Of a stretch of DNA of 64,000 nt, positions 38,141 to 49,200 are shown in pieces. This stretch comes from Bog-473 sp963782415 (lineage in GTDB: Bacteria; Actinomycetota; Acidimicrobiia; Acidimicrobiales; RAAP-2), in the NCBI GenBank assembly GCA_963782415.1, contig CAWAJT010000004.1, positions 930,001-994,000 on the forward strand, read 5' to 3'. Below the pieces are notes generated by a model, which did not search any database, was not told the DNA's origin, and saw only the letters and a list, made by a program, of their open reading frames with translations. The position numbers and the translations under genes were made by a program. Positions within the stretch are counted from its first letter, which is position 1. Each line of letters opens with the position of its first letter.

Positions 38141-39182
38141 GTGAACCAGGGCAGCAGGCATCGGGTGGCCGTCATCGGCGGCGACGGCATCGGTCCGGAG
38201 GTCTGCGAAGAGGCGCTCAAGGTCGTGGCCGCCTCCGGAGTGGATCTCGACACCACGGACTTCGATCTGGGCGCCTCCCGCTACCTGCCGCGACGGCACG
38301 GTCCTGTCCGACGAGACCCTCGAGGAGCTACGTGGCTATGACGCCATTCTGCTCGGCGCCGTCGGACCTCCGGTCGGCGACACGTCCGTCCCGCCGGGCA
38401 CCTTGGAGCGGGGGTTGCTCCTCAAAATCCGGTTCGAGCTTGACCTCTATGTCAACCTGCGCCCGTTCAAGGCAGTGCCCGGATCCATCGCCGAGGGTGC
38501 CGACTTCGCCGTGATCCGGGAGAACACAGAGGGCACCTATGCCGGCGAGGGCGGTTTTCTTCGCAAGGGGACGCCGTTCGAGGTGGCGACACAGGGATCC
38601 GTGAATACCCGCATGGGAGCCGAGCGCTGTGTCCGGTTCGCGTTCGAGTTGGCTGGCCGGCGTCGGAATCGCCTGACCCTGGTGCACAAGACCAATGTGC
38701 TGACCTACGCAGGCGATCTGTGGAACCGCACAATGTCCGAGGTGGCGACCGAATACCCGGACATCGAATGGGACTACAACCACGTCGACGCCGCGTGTAT
38801 CTATCTGGTGGAGCAGCCGAAGCGCTATGACGTGATCGTGACCGACAATCTCTTCGGCGACATCCTCACCGACCTGGCGGGTGCGGTGGCCGGCGGCATC
38901 GGATTTGCCGCCTCGGCCAACCTGAATCCGGCGCGGAGCGGCCCCTCACTGTTCGAGCCGGTCCACGGGGCAGCCCACGACATCGCGGGCAAGGGCATCG
39001 CCAACCCGCTGGCCGCCATTCATTCGGCTGCACTCATGCTCGAACACCTTGGCGAGACCGACGCGGCCGCACGCATTCTCAAGGCGCTCAGTGCCCAGGC
39101 CGATTCCATGTCAACGCCGTCCACCACTACCGAAGCGCTCACCACCACCGCTGTGGGCGACGCCATCGCAGAAAGGCTGTAA
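38141..39182 (+). CDS. leuB: 3-isopropylmalate dehydrogenase, frameshifted at 38288
   Basis: About 346 residues after removing one extra C at 38288. The N-terminal frame reads VAVIGGDGIGPEV...SRYL and the second frame continues RDGTVLSDETLEELRGYDAI (GTVLSDETL) and LLGAVGPPVG. Further motifs are REN (in AVIRENTEGTYAGEGG), LTLVHKTNVLTY, VTDNLFGDILTDL and EPVHGAAHDIAGKGIANPLA. It oxidises 3-isopropylmalate with NAD. GTG 38141 has AAAGGA upstream. A housekeeping gene broken this way suggests a sequence error. Confidence 0.93.
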
Positions 39183-39187
39183 CTGTC

Positions 39188-40117
39188 ATGCCCATCACCA
39201 CGACCGAAAAGATCTGGATGGACGGCAAGCTCGTCGACTGGGCCGACGCTACCGTGCACGTGCTCACACACACCATGCACTACGGCTCGGGTGTCTTCGA
39301 GGGCATCCGGGCCTACCCCACGAGTCGCGGCGTGGCCGTGTTCCGGCTTGGCGATCACATCCGACGCCTGTTCGCGTCAGCCAAGATCTTCATGATCGAC
39401 GTGCCGTTCACCGTCGACGAGGTGATTGAGGCGGCGAGGTTGGTCGTGCGCGCGAACGGTCTCACCGACGGTTGCTACATCCGGCCACTCATCTACCTCG
39501 GCTACGGCGAAATGGGCCTCAACCCGTTGCCCTGTCCGGTGAACGTCACAGTGGCTGCGTGGCCATGGGGAACCTACCTGGGCGACGAGGGCATCGCGAA
39601 CGGGGTGTCGTGCAAGGTGAGCTCGTGGCGGCGTCACGACCCCAATGCGGTGCCGACTGCCGCCAAGGGCACCGGCATGTACGCGAACTCCTCGCTCGCC
39701 AAGGTCGAGGCGCTCAAAGCAGGTTACGACGAGGCGATCCTGTTGGCTCCGAACGGTGACGTGAGCGAATGCACGGGGGAGAACATCTTCATTGTGCGCG
39801 ACGGGGTGCTCCTCACGCCACCCACCTCCGACGCCGGCGCGCTGGACGGGATCACACAGGACTCGGTGCGAACCATTGCCCACGACCTCGGCTACGAGGT
39901 CCGCCACGAACCCATTATCCGCACTGATCTCTACCTCGCTGACGAGGCGTTCCTCACTGGTACCGCCGCCGAGGTCGTCCCGATCCGCGCCGTCGATGAC
40001 CGCATCATCGGGCTGGGTCGCCCGGGCAAAATCACCAAGGAGATCCAGCAGACCTACTTCGCCACCGTTCGCGGCGAGGTGGATCAGTACAAGGAATGGT
40101 TGGACCATGTCGACTGA
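39188..40117 (+). CDS. ilvE: Branched-chain amino acid aminotransferase
   Basis: 309 residues, PLP fold type IV. HYGSGVFEGIRAY is the start of the family core. AYPTSRG and RLFASAKIFMIDVPF follow. The PLP lysine lies in the ANSSLAKVEALKAGYDEAIL region, and CTGENIFIVRDG follows. It performs the last step of Leu, Ile and Val synthesis. The gene lies 5 bases after leuB and overlaps cimA. Confidence 0.95.
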   Translation: MPITTTEKIWMDGKLVDWADATVHVLTHTMHYGSGVFEGIRAYPTSRGVAVFRLGDHIRRLFASAKIFMIDVPFTVDEVIEAARLVVRANGLTDGCYIRPLIYLGYGEMGLNPLPCPVNVTVAAWPWGTYLGDEGIANGVSCKVSSWRRHDPNAVPTAAKGTGMYANSSLAKVEALKAGYDEAILLAPNGDVSECTGENIFIVRDGVLLTPPTSDAGALDGITQDSVRTIAHDLGYEVRHEPIIRTDLYLADEAFLTGTAAEVVPIRAVDDRIIGLGRPGKITKEIQQTYFATVRGEVDQYKEWLDHVD

Positions 40118-41813
40118 TGCTCACGGCGAATCCCACAGCCACGACGGTGTTCGCCATACCCACGCGCACGGTCACAGCAGTCACGCCCACGACTTCGTCG
40201 TCCCGGACCTGCCCGAGGCCGTGGACATCTTCGACACCATTCTGCGGGACGGCAGCCAACAGGAGGGGTTGTCGCTGACGGTGGACGACAAGCTGCGGGT
40301 AGCCGAGCAGCTCGACCATCTCGGCGTCACGTTCATTGAGGGCGGCTGGCCGGGCGCAAACCCCAAAGATGTCGAATTCTTCGCACGAGCGAAGAAGGAG
40401 CTGAGCCTGTCCACGGCGACGTTGGTGGCGTTCGGCTCAACTCGGAGGGCCGGCGTGAAGGCGGAGGCAGATGCGGTCCTCGGCAACTTGGTCGATGCCG
40501 GCACGCCAATTGCCTGCATTGTGGCCAAATCATGGGACCGTCACGTCGCCGAGGCTCTCCGCACATCGCTGGACGAGGCCGTGGCCATGGTGGCTGACTC
40601 CGTGCGTTTCCTTCGCCAGCACGACCTACGCGTTTTCCTCGACGCCGAGCATTTCTTCGACGGCTACCGCCGCAACCCTGACTTTGCCCTCTCCGTTCTG
40701 GCAGCGGCGGAGGAGTCGGGAGCCGAGGCCCTGGTTCTCTGCGACACCAATGGCGGTTCCTTGCCTGACGACGTGGGGCAGGCCGTCGCCGATGTGCGGG
40801 AGCGCACGAGCGCGCAGCTCGGTATTCATTGCCACAACGATGCCGGCTGTGCGGTTGCGAACTCGCTGGTCGCGGTCCAGGCCGGCGCGACCCAGGTGCA
40901 GGGATGCATCAACGGCTACGGCGAGCGGGCTGGAAACACGGACCTGTCGGCCGCCATACCCAACTTGTCGCTCAAGCTCCACATCCGCACCATCCCCACC
41001 GAGCGGCTGGAGCGGCTCACGCCTGTGGCGCACCACATCGCAGAGCTGGTCAACATTGCCCCCAATCCACAGCAGCCCTACGTCGGCAACTCGGTCTTCG
41101 CGCACAAGGGCGGACTACATGCCAGCGCCGTCGCGCGCAGTGCCGATCTCTACGAGCACGTCGAGCCCAACATCGTTGGCAACGGGACGCGCGTGGTCGT
41201 CTCCGAAATGGCGGGGCGGTCGACACTTGCCATGAAGGCGGATGAGCTCGGGCTCGAGCTCGACGGTGAGGTGATTGGTCGAGTGCTCGACGAACTCAAA
41301 CGTCTGGAGCACGAGGGGTATCACTTCGAGGTAGCCGACGGCTCGCTGGAACTGCTGCTGCGGCGTGCCAGCGGCTGGGTGGCCGACTACTTCACGGTCG
41401 AGTCGTTCCGTGTCATCACCGACCACGATCAGCGCCATGAGGCCGGCGACCCGACGCCGGCGGGCGGACACCCTGCGTCCGGCGTCATGACTGAGGCCAC
41501 GGTCAAGGTCCACATCGAGCAGGAACGCGTGGTCGCGGTGGCGGAGGGCAACGGCCCCGTGAATGCCCTCGATGGTGCCTTGCGTGCCGCCATCGGAGGC
41601 AAGTTCCCAGCCCTCGACCACATCCACCTGACCGATTACCGAGTTCGTGTGCTCGACACCGGTCTCGGCACAGGTGCCGTGACGCGGGTCCTGGTGGACA
41701 CCACCGATGGAGAACGTACCTGGACGACCATCGGGGTCTCGGAGAACATCATCGAGGCCAGTTGGCAGGCTCTCTACGATTCGATTGTCTTCGGTCTGCT
41801 CCACGCCTCTTGA
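40107..41813 (+). CDS. cimA: Citramalate synthase with His-rich N-terminal extension
   Basis: 568 residues. It condenses pyruvate and acetyl-CoA to citramalate for isoleucine. IFDTILRDGSQQEGLS (metal-binding Asp in LRDG), IEGGWPGANPKDVEFF (diagnostic for the CimA subfamily), HCHNDAGCAVANS and NGYGERAGNTDLS are present, and a LeuA dimer/regulatory domain covers the last about 120 residues. An unusual extension of about 28 residues holds nine His (SHSHDGVRHTHAHGHSSHAH). The ATG lies 11 bases inside ilvE. Confidence 0.93.
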   Translation: MSTDAHGESHSHDGVRHTHAHGHSSHAHDFVVPDLPEAVDIFDTILRDGSQQEGLSLTVDDKLRVAEQLDHLGVTFIEGGWPGANPKDVEFFARAKKELSLSTATLVAFGSTRRAGVKAEADAVLGNLVDAGTPIACIVAKSWDRHVAEALRTSLDEAVAMVADSVRFLRQHDLRVFLDAEHFFDGYRRNPDFALSVLAAAEESGAEALVLCDTNGGSLPDDVGQAVADVRERTSAQLGIHCHNDAGCAVANSLVAVQAGATQVQGCINGYGERAGNTDLSAAIPNLSLKLHIRTIPTERLERLTPVAHHIAELVNIAPNPQQPYVGNSVFAHKGGLHASAVARSADLYEHVEPNIVGNGTRVVVSEMAGRSTLAMKADELGLELDGEVIGRVLDELKRLEHEGYHFEVADGSLELLLRRASGWVADYFTVESFRVITDHDQRHEAGDPTPAGGHPASGVMTEATVKVHIEQERVVAVAEGNGPVNALDGALRAAIGGKFPALDHIHLTDYRVRVLDTGLGTGAVTRVLVDTTDGERTWTTIGVSENIIEASWQALYDSIVFGLLHAS

Positions 41814-41867
41814 GGCGAGGACGGGAGATCCGGTGACGTCGCACGGGGGAGGGCGGAGGGTGCGCAC

Positions 41868-43571
41868 ATGACCGTGTGGAGCCGGATGGCGGCGGCACTG
41901 GTGAAGCTTCCCCCGGCCCAGACGACCGCCGTGTCGGTCGAGCGCGGCCTGAGCGCAACAATGCCCGACGGCGTCGAATTGCTCGCTGACCGCTGGTTCC
42001 CGTCGCAGCCGGTGGACGAGCTGGCAACTGTCCTGATCCGGACTCCGTACGGACGCACCGTGATGGGACCCCTGGGCCGGCTCTACGCCGAACGCGGCTA
42101 CCAGGTGATCGTGCAAAGCTGCCGTGGCACGTTCGGCTCGGGGGGCGCGTTTGTGCCGGTGCGCAACGAGCAGGTTGACGGACGGGCCACTCTCGAGTGG
42201 GTGGCGGCGCAGCCGTGGTTCGACGGGCGCCTCGTCATGTGGGGCGGGAGCTATCTCGGCATGACGCAGTGGGCGGTTGCCCAAGACCCGCCGGACTACC
42301 TGCAGGCGATCACACCTCAGGTGACAGCGGCGAACTTCCGGGACTCGGTGGTGTTCCCCGGTGGCGCCTTTGCCCTCGAGACGGCGTTGGCCTGGCTGCA
42401 CGAAATCAAGAACCAGGAGCTTGGTTGGAAGGCCGTTGTGCGGGCGCGGCTGCGGGGTGCTCGCATCGTGTCGAGCGCGAGCGAGGTCCTGCCCATCGGC
42501 GCATGCGACACCGCCGCCATCGGAGTTCCCATGCCCTTCTACCAGGAGTGGCTTGCGCACAGCGATCCGGCTGATCCGTGGTGGGATGTCGTGGACTTCG
42601 GGCGTGAGCTCGGACACGTGCCGCCGGCCAGCTTCATCGGGGGCTGGTACGACCTCTTCCTGCGGTCGCAGGTCGAGGACTACCAGGCGCTACGTCATGC
42701 CGGACGCACCGCCCGATTGACCGTCGGCCCCTGGACCCATGCCAGCCCCGCACTGTTTGCGGAGACCGTGCGCGACGGGCTTCGCTGGTTCGGCGCACAA
42801 CTGCGGCCGCGGGACGACCAGATGCAGGAATCGCCCGTGCGCGTCTTCGTGATGGGGTCGCGCACCTGGCAAGAGTTCTCCATGTGGCCACCGGCGGGGG
42901 AAGTTCAGCATTGGTACCTCAATCGCGGCGGTACGCTCACGGCGAGCCGACCGAGCGAGGGACCCCCGGACAGGTATCACTACAACCCGAACGATCCGAC
43001 TCCGGCGGTGGGTGGCGCTTCCCTCAACATGGCGACGGCCGGCCGCAAGGAGCAGCACCGCCGCGAACGGCGTCGTGACGTGCTCACCTACACGAGTCAT
43101 GTGCTCGTCGACGACCTCACGGTGATCGGTCCGCTGACCGCCACCATCTATGCGCGCTCATCGCTCGAGCATGTGGACTTCTTCGTGCGCCTCTGTGACG
43201 TGAACGAGAAGGGCAAGTCGCACAATGTGAGCGACGGCATCGTCCGGCTGGCACCGGGCAGCGTAGAGAAACAGGCAGACGGCATCTTCCGGCTTGCGAT
43301 CGTCATGTGGCCGACGGCCAACACGTTCTTGGCCGGTCACCGCCTCCGCCTCCAGGTGTCCAGCGGCGCCCACCCCCTCTTCAATCGCAACGCCGGTACC
43401 GGCGAGCCGCTGGCCACGGGGACCAACCTGCGCTCAGCGGACCACGAGGTGTTCCACGACGAGGGGCATCCCTCATCCATCACCCTGCACGTGGTGCGCC
43501 TCATTGAGGACGACGCGCCGGCTGTTCGAAGCAGTGTGCGTGGAATGGGTTCGCCCGACACCCTCGACTAA
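41868..43571 (+). CDS. CocE/NonD-family (S15) hydrolase
   Basis: A 567-residue alpha/beta hydrolase with a C-terminal jelly-roll domain. The nucleophile is S128 in WGGSYLGMTQW. The Asp is in FIGGWYDLFLR and the His in GPWTHA. The N-terminal DGVELLADRWFP and C-terminal beta-sandwich segments are typical of X-Pro dipeptidyl-peptidase/cocaine-esterase relatives that hydrolyse esters or amides. No signal peptide was seen, so it is cytoplasmic. It lies 54 bases after cimA. Confidence 0.9.
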   Translation: MTVWSRMAAALVKLPPAQTTAVSVERGLSATMPDGVELLADRWFPSQPVDELATVLIRTPYGRTVMGPLGRLYAERGYQVIVQSCRGTFGSGGAFVPVRNEQVDGRATLEWVAAQPWFDGRLVMWGGSYLGMTQWAVAQDPPDYLQAITPQVTAANFRDSVVFPGGAFALETALAWLHEIKNQELGWKAVVRARLRGARIVSSASEVLPIGACDTAAIGVPMPFYQEWLAHSDPADPWWDVVDFGRELGHVPPASFIGGWYDLFLRSQVEDYQALRHAGRTARLTVGPWTHASPALFAETVRDGLRWFGAQLRPRDDQMQESPVRVFVMGSRTWQEFSMWPPAGEVQHWYLNRGGTLTASRPSEGPPDRYHYNPNDPTPAVGGASLNMATAGRKEQHRRERRRDVLTYTSHVLVDDLTVIGPLTATIYARSSLEHVDFFVRLCDVNEKGKSHNVSDGIVRLAPGSVEKQADGIFRLAIVMWPTANTFLAGHRLRLQVSSGAHPLFNRNAGTGEPLATGTNLRSADHEVFHDEGHPSSITLHVVRLIEDDAPAVRSSVRGMGSPDTLD

Positions 43572-43581
43572 TCTGCCGCGC

Positions 43582-44079
43582 ATGACGCAGCCAACCTTCG
43601 TGCCCATCACAGAGGCCGATCAGGTCCGGCCCGCCCGACACCTGCACGTGCCTGGGGCATGGACGACCTCGCGAGTCGCCGAGCTGGCGGCCGGGCCGAC
43701 CGACCGCAGGGGTGCGGGCATCGGGACACCTGGAAGCGATTCGGGTTTTGCACTCCGTCTGGCCCAGCGCTTCCAAGACCAGCTCAAGCTGGGCGAGGGG
43801 GAGTCCGCGGACGACGCGCTACTCGGCGTCGGCCTGATCGCATCCAAACGGGCGGCACTGTTCGGTCGGGGACCGTGCATCCATGACGTACGGTTCGCAC
43901 TCAACCTCTGGGGCTTCCTCGACGACGTTCCGGCTGACTTCCTGAAGGGCCGCCGCGCCGCGTTCTCATCCATTTCGCATGATTACGTGGCGCAACGGGC
44001 GCTCGTCGACTCTGTCCCCGAGGAGACTCTCCGGCAGCGTCCCGAGGACGTCCGCGCCCGAGGCGGTACCGCCGCCTAG
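43582..44079 (+). CDS. Conserved hypothetical protein
   Basis: 165 residues, soluble, start ATG 43582. No known domain recognised. It has a Pro-rich N-terminal segment and a conserved-looking FGRGPCIHDVRFALNLWGFL block. It lies between two hydrolase genes on the same strand and is likely co-transcribed with them. Confidence 0.7.
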   Translation: MTQPTFVPITEADQVRPARHLHVPGAWTTSRVAELAAGPTDRRGAGIGTPGSDSGFALRLAQRFQDQLKLGEGESADDALLGVGLIASKRAALFGRGPCIHDVRFALNLWGFLDDVPADFLKGRRAAFSSISHDYVAQRALVDSVPEETLRQRPEDVRARGGTAA

Positions 44080-44097
44080 GAGGCGCGGGCGACCGTT

Positions 44098-44964
44098 GTG
44101 GAGGCAATCGGGGCGATTGACCGGCTCGAGATCGAGGCGCGGGGCTTGACCTTCACCGGACGCGCATGCGGCCCGCACGAGGGTCGCAAGGTGCTTTTGC
44201 TGCACGGTTTTCCGCAGACCTCGTGGGCCTGGCGTGACGAGTTGTGGGAGCTCGGGCGGGCGGGTTACCGAGCGGTCGCTCCCGACCAGCGGGGCTACTG
44301 CGGGGGAGCACGACCGGCGGAGGTCGATGCCTACGCTACCGAGCACCTCCTCGACGACGTGCTGGCGATCGCCAACGCCATGGGCATGGAGACGTTCGAT
44401 CTCGTCGGTCACGACTGGGGCGGCATGCTGGCCTGGATCGTGGCGTCGCGGCACCCCGGCCGGGTGCGCACCTTGACAGTGGTTTCGACTCCGCATCCCC
44501 TGGCGCTGCAGGAAGCACTGCGTGGCGCGGATCCCCGGCAGGCCGCCTACGGCGCCTCCATGGATGCCTACCGTGCCCCAGAGGTCCCCGAGCGCCTCCT
44601 CCTGGGCGCCGACGGAAGGGGTGGCGGCCTGGCGACCCTCCTGGCGGAGACGGGACTCGACGACGAGGACGCCCGGATGTACGTCACCGCCCTGACCGAA
44701 CCGGGCGCCCTCACGGCGGCCCTCAACTGGTACCGGGCCATGGACGGCACGGCGCTCCAGGGGCTGAACCCGGTGTGCGTGCCGACGCTCTACGTCTGGT
44801 CTACCGGAGACGGGGCCTTCGGCTGGGCCGCCGCGCAGAACACCGCCGAGTGCGTGCAGGGGCCCTACACCTTTGAGGTCCTCGACAACGTGTCGCACTG
44901 GATCCCCGAGATGGCGCCGGCGGAGCTGTCGGGGCTCCTGGTCCGCCATCTGCGTGCCAACTGA
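44098..44964 (+). CDS. Alpha/beta hydrolase, epoxide hydrolase-like
   Basis: A 288-residue alpha/beta hydrolase. The oxyanion region is LLLHGFPQTSW, APDQRGYCGGARP follows, and the nucleophile is D106 in GHDWGG. The Asp nucleophile is typical of epoxide hydrolases and haloalkane dehalogenases. The catalytic His is in DNVSHWIPEM. The start is GTG 44098, 18 bases after the preceding gene. Substrate not known. Confidence 0.85.
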   Translation: MEAIGAIDRLEIEARGLTFTGRACGPHEGRKVLLLHGFPQTSWAWRDELWELGRAGYRAVAPDQRGYCGGARPAEVDAYATEHLLDDVLAIANAMGMETFDLVGHDWGGMLAWIVASRHPGRVRTLTVVSTPHPLALQEALRGADPRQAAYGASMDAYRAPEVPERLLLGADGRGGGLATLLAETGLDDEDARMYVTALTEPGALTAALNWYRAMDGTALQGLNPVCVPTLYVWSTGDGAFGWAAAQNTAECVQGPYTFEVLDNVSHWIPEMAPAELSGLLVRHLRAN

Positions 44965-45050
44965 GGGTCACCGCCTGAGGTCTGCCAGCGGTCGGTGCGA
45001 TGGCAGCCGGGGAGAACCGGACGCCGCCTCACGCCTGCGAGAATGGGACC

Positions 45051-46206
45051 GTGAGCACGTCGCCCTTCGCCCTGTCGGAGGTCCAGAGGGACTTCCGCGA
45101 GACCATGCGCAGCTTCTCCGAGGAAAAGGTCGCCCCCAACGCGGCAAAAGCCGACCGCAATGGCGAGTTTCCATGGAAATCATTCGAGGCCTGCAAGGAG
45201 ATGGAGCTGCCTGCACTCGGCATCCCGGAGGCCTACGGCGGCGCGGGCGCGGACAGCGTCACGCAGGCCATCGCCGTCGAGGAGCTGGCCCGGGTGTGTG
45301 CGTCGACCGCGTTGACCATCGTGATCTCCAAGCTCGGGATGATCCCGGTCATGAACTGGGCCAGCGAGGAGCTGAAGCACTCCTACATGCCGCGCGTGGC
45401 GACTGGTGCGATTCAGGCCAGCTACTGCCTCTCGGAGGCCGACGCCGGCAGCGACGTAGCCGCCATGCGCACGAGGGCGGTGCGCGACGGCGACGACTAC
45501 ATCCTCACCGGCTCGAAGTACTGGATCACCAACGCCGGGATTTCGGACGTCTACATCGTGTTCGCCAAGACCGACCCCGATGCGGGAGGCCGCGGCATCT
45601 CGTGTTTCCTCGTGGAGAAGGAGTGGGGGATTCACATCGCCAAACACGAGGACAAGATGGGCCTGCGAGGCAGCCCCACGGGCGAGATCCGGCTCGACGA
45701 GGTGCGCGTCCCTGCTTCGCACCGCATCGGCGAGGAGGGGCAGGGTTTCACCATCGCGATGCACACGCTGGACCGCAGCCGTCCGGCCATCGGCGCGCGA
45801 GGCTGTTGGCATCGCCCAAGGCGCCATCGACTCTTCGGGCTCGTACATGAAGCAGCGCCAGGCGTTTGGCGGCCCGATCGCCGACTTGCAGGGGCTGCGC
45901 TTCATGTTGGCGGAGATGGCCATGCGCAACGAGGCGGCCCGTGCACTCGTGTACCGCGCCTGCGCCCTGGTCGATGACGATCCGACGGGCGAGCTCACCC
46001 GTTTCGGCGCCATGGCCAAGGCCGTCGCCTCCGACACGTCCATGGCGGTCACCGTCGACGCCGTGCAGCTCCTCGGTGGTTACGGCTACACCAAGGACTT
46101 CCCCGTGGAACGCTTCCTCCGCGACGCCAAGGTCACGCAGATTTACGAAGGGACCAATCAGGTGCAGAAGGTGGTCATCGCTCGGGAGCTCCTCAAGCAC
46201 CTCTGA
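45051..46206 (+). CDS. Acyl-CoA dehydrogenase, frameshifted at 45798
   Basis: About 384 residues once one extra C at 45798 is removed. ASYCLSEADAGSDVAAM, SKYWITNAGISDVYIVF, KMGLRGSPTGEIRLDEVRVP and HTLDRSRPAIGA in one frame join EAVGIAQGAIDSSGSYMKQR, RQAFGGPIADLQGLRFMLAE and LLGGYGYTKDFPVERFLRDA in the next. IYEGTNQVQK contains the catalytic Glu. It oxidises acyl-CoA at the alpha-beta bond with FAD. GTG 45051 follows. It lies directly upstream of a thiolase operon with a KstR-like operator between them. Confidence 0.9.
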
Positions 46207-46290
46207 ACCGGCCGGGTTCCGAGGAGGGCAGGCCCCGGGCGGTTCGGCGTTGGCGCCCGACGATCGGGCCCGGGCAGACTTCCGGGGTCG

Positions 46291-46304
46291 GCCCCGCAAG
46301 GGGC
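46291..46304. terminator. Hairpin after the acyl-CoA dehydrogenase, possible terminator
   Basis: GCCCC-GCAA-GGGGC stem-loop with a tetraloop. It lies after the dehydrogenase stop and 11 bases before the KstR-like operator. There is no T-run, so it is only a possible terminator. Confidence 0.35.
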
Positions 46305-46314
46305 GGTGGTAAGT

Positions 46315-46328
46315 TAGAACAGGTTCTA
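46315..46328 (+). promoter_or_regulatory. KstR-like operator upstream of the thiolase
   Basis: Palindrome TAGAAC-AG-GTTCTA matches the published KstR consensus TnnAACnnGTTnnA at every fixed position. It lies 61 bases before the thiolase ATG, in the promoter region. The flanks (GTAAGT before, G after) are shared with the site at 61285 when that one is read on the opposite strand. Confidence 0.75.
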
Positions 46329-46389
46329 GTTATTGCCCAACGCGGGCAGCCGGCCGATGGCCGGGAATGGCAGCAGGAGGACGTCGGTC

Positions 46390-47562
<1,173 letters not shown>

Positions 47563-47623
47563 GCGGCACCGCCGGAACCTGCAGCACCATCTTTCATTCC
47601 GGCGCCTACCTCTGGAGGGGACC

Positions 47624-48418
47624 GTGATAACCACTGAGCACCTGACGTTCGAACGCGACGGCGCCACCGCCATCGTCACCATGAACCGACCGGAGGCGAA
47701 GAATGCCCTGAGCCTGCCAATGCTGGTCGGCATGAAGGATGCGTGGGAGGAGATCGACGCCAACGACGACATCCGCTGCGCCATCCTCACCGGTGCCGGC
47801 GGGACGTTCTGTGCCGGCATGGATCTCAAGGCCATGGGCGGCAGTGACGCCGAGAAGTACCAGTCCCGTATGGCGGAGGACCCGGACCTGCACTGGAAGG
47901 CGCTGCTGCGCCACTACGACCTGCGTAAGCCTCTGGTCGCGGCGGTGGAGGGCTGGGCCGTTGCCGGAGGGACCGAGATTCTGCAGGCCACGGACATCCG
48001 GGTGGCGGGGGAGGGCGCCGTCTTCGGCGTCTTCGAAGCCAAGCGGGGCCTGTTTCCGCTCGGCGGTTCGACGGTGCGGCTGCGGCGGCAGATTCCATAC
48101 ACCCTCGCCATGGAGTTGCTGCTCACCGCCCGGGAGGTGCCCGCCGAGGAGGCCCTGCGCATCGGCCTCATCGGCCATGTCGTGCCCAAGGGCACCGCCA
48201 TCGACAAGGCGCTGGAGATTGCCACCGTCATCGGGGCGAACGGGCCGTTGGCGGTGGAGGCGATCAAGCGGTCCGTCCGGGAGACGGAGGGCATGTCGGA
48301 GGTCGACGGCCTCGCTCGCGAGCTCGAAATCGGCTGGCCCGTCTTCGCCAGCAACGACGCCACCGAGGGGCAGAAGGCCTTCGCCGAGAAGCGAGCCCCC
48401 AACTACACGCGTACGTGA
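47624..48418 (+). CDS. Enoyl-CoA hydratase/isomerase family
   Basis: A 264-residue crotonase. The oxyanion-hole segments are CAGMDLKAMGG and AVAGGTEILQATDIRVAG, and AVFGVFEAKRGLFPLGGST follows. It hydrates enoyl-CoA or acts on a related acyl-CoA. GTG 47624 has GGAGG upstream. It lies 61 bases after the thiolase and overlaps the next gene's start, so the three form one operon. Confidence 0.88.
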   Translation: MITTEHLTFERDGATAIVTMNRPEAKNALSLPMLVGMKDAWEEIDANDDIRCAILTGAGGTFCAGMDLKAMGGSDAEKYQSRMAEDPDLHWKALLRHYDLRKPLVAAVEGWAVAGGTEILQATDIRVAGEGAVFGVFEAKRGLFPLGGSTVRLRRQIPYTLAMELLLTAREVPAEEALRIGLIGHVVPKGTAIDKALEIATVIGANGPLAVEAIKRSVRETEGMSEVDGLARELEIGWPVFASNDATEGQKAFAEKRAPNYTRT

Positions 48419-49200
48419 GCGACGCCGAGCACCGACTCGAGCCGCCGGCCGGTGCGGGTTATCCCGGCGTGGACGGCCACGCCGTCACCTGGGGTGACGA
48501 GCCTATGAACCGCCTCGCGGCGGCGATGCGCCGCATCACCTCGGTCGCGGTGGGCCAACCCCTGCGCGAGGAGGATGTGACCGAGGCGGCAGCCGACCTC
48601 TCGCTGCTGGCGGACCGACTCGAGGCGGCGGCACAGGTCGAGCGGCGGACGCGCCTGCAGCCTTCGCCCGAGATGCATCCCCAGGACAACTTCGCGACCA
48701 GCCCGGTGATCGGATTCGCCAACCCGATCGCACCACCCGCGGAGGTGTGGGCCGTCGAAGGCGAGAACGGACGGCGCGAGGTCCGGGGGCGTGTCACCCT
48801 CAATTACGCCTACGAGGGGCCACCGACCTGCGTGCACGGTGGCGTCATCGCCGAGCTCTTCGACGAGCTGCTGGGGATGTCCAACATCTTGGCCGGCGTC
48901 GGTGCCATGACCGGGACGTTGACCATCCGTTACCGGCGTCCCACGCCCTTACTGGCCCCACTCGACCTGGCTGCCCGCCACACGCACAAGGAGGGTCGCA
49001 AGGTCTATGCCTGGGGCGGCATTTTCCACCGGGGCGAGTTGACGGCAGAGGCCGACGGCGTCTTCATCGCCGTGCCGCCCGATCGCATGCTCAGCATCGT
49101 GACGGGCAACGCACACAGCACCGAGGCTCCGCTCGTCGACCCCGACTGGCGGCGCGCCATGGAGCGGCGACGAGCCGAGGAGAGCGGCTCAACCGGCTGA
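48415..49200 (+). CDS. Hotdog-fold thioesterase family protein
   Basis: A 261-residue protein. The second half has the PaaI/4HBT hotdog pattern (GPPTCVHGGVIAELFDELLG, then TGTLTIRYRRPTPL), with the acidic ELFDE residues expected at the active site. The N-terminal 100 residues are an unfamiliar extension (MRRITSVAVGQPLREEDVTE). It may hydrolyse acyl-CoA produced by the preceding genes. GTG 48415 overlaps the stop of the hydratase. Confidence 0.8.
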   Translation: MSDAEHRLEPPAGAGYPGVDGHAVTWGDEPMNRLAAAMRRITSVAVGQPLREEDVTEAAADLSLLADRLEAAAQVERRTRLQPSPEMHPQDNFATSPVIGFANPIAPPAEVWAVEGENGRREVRGRVTLNYAYEGPPTCVHGGVIAELFDELLGMSNILAGVGAMTGTLTIRYRRPTPLLAPLDLAARHTHKEGRKVYAWGGIFHRGELTAEADGVFIAVPPDRMLSIVTGNAHSTEAPLVDPDWRRAMERRRAEESGSTG

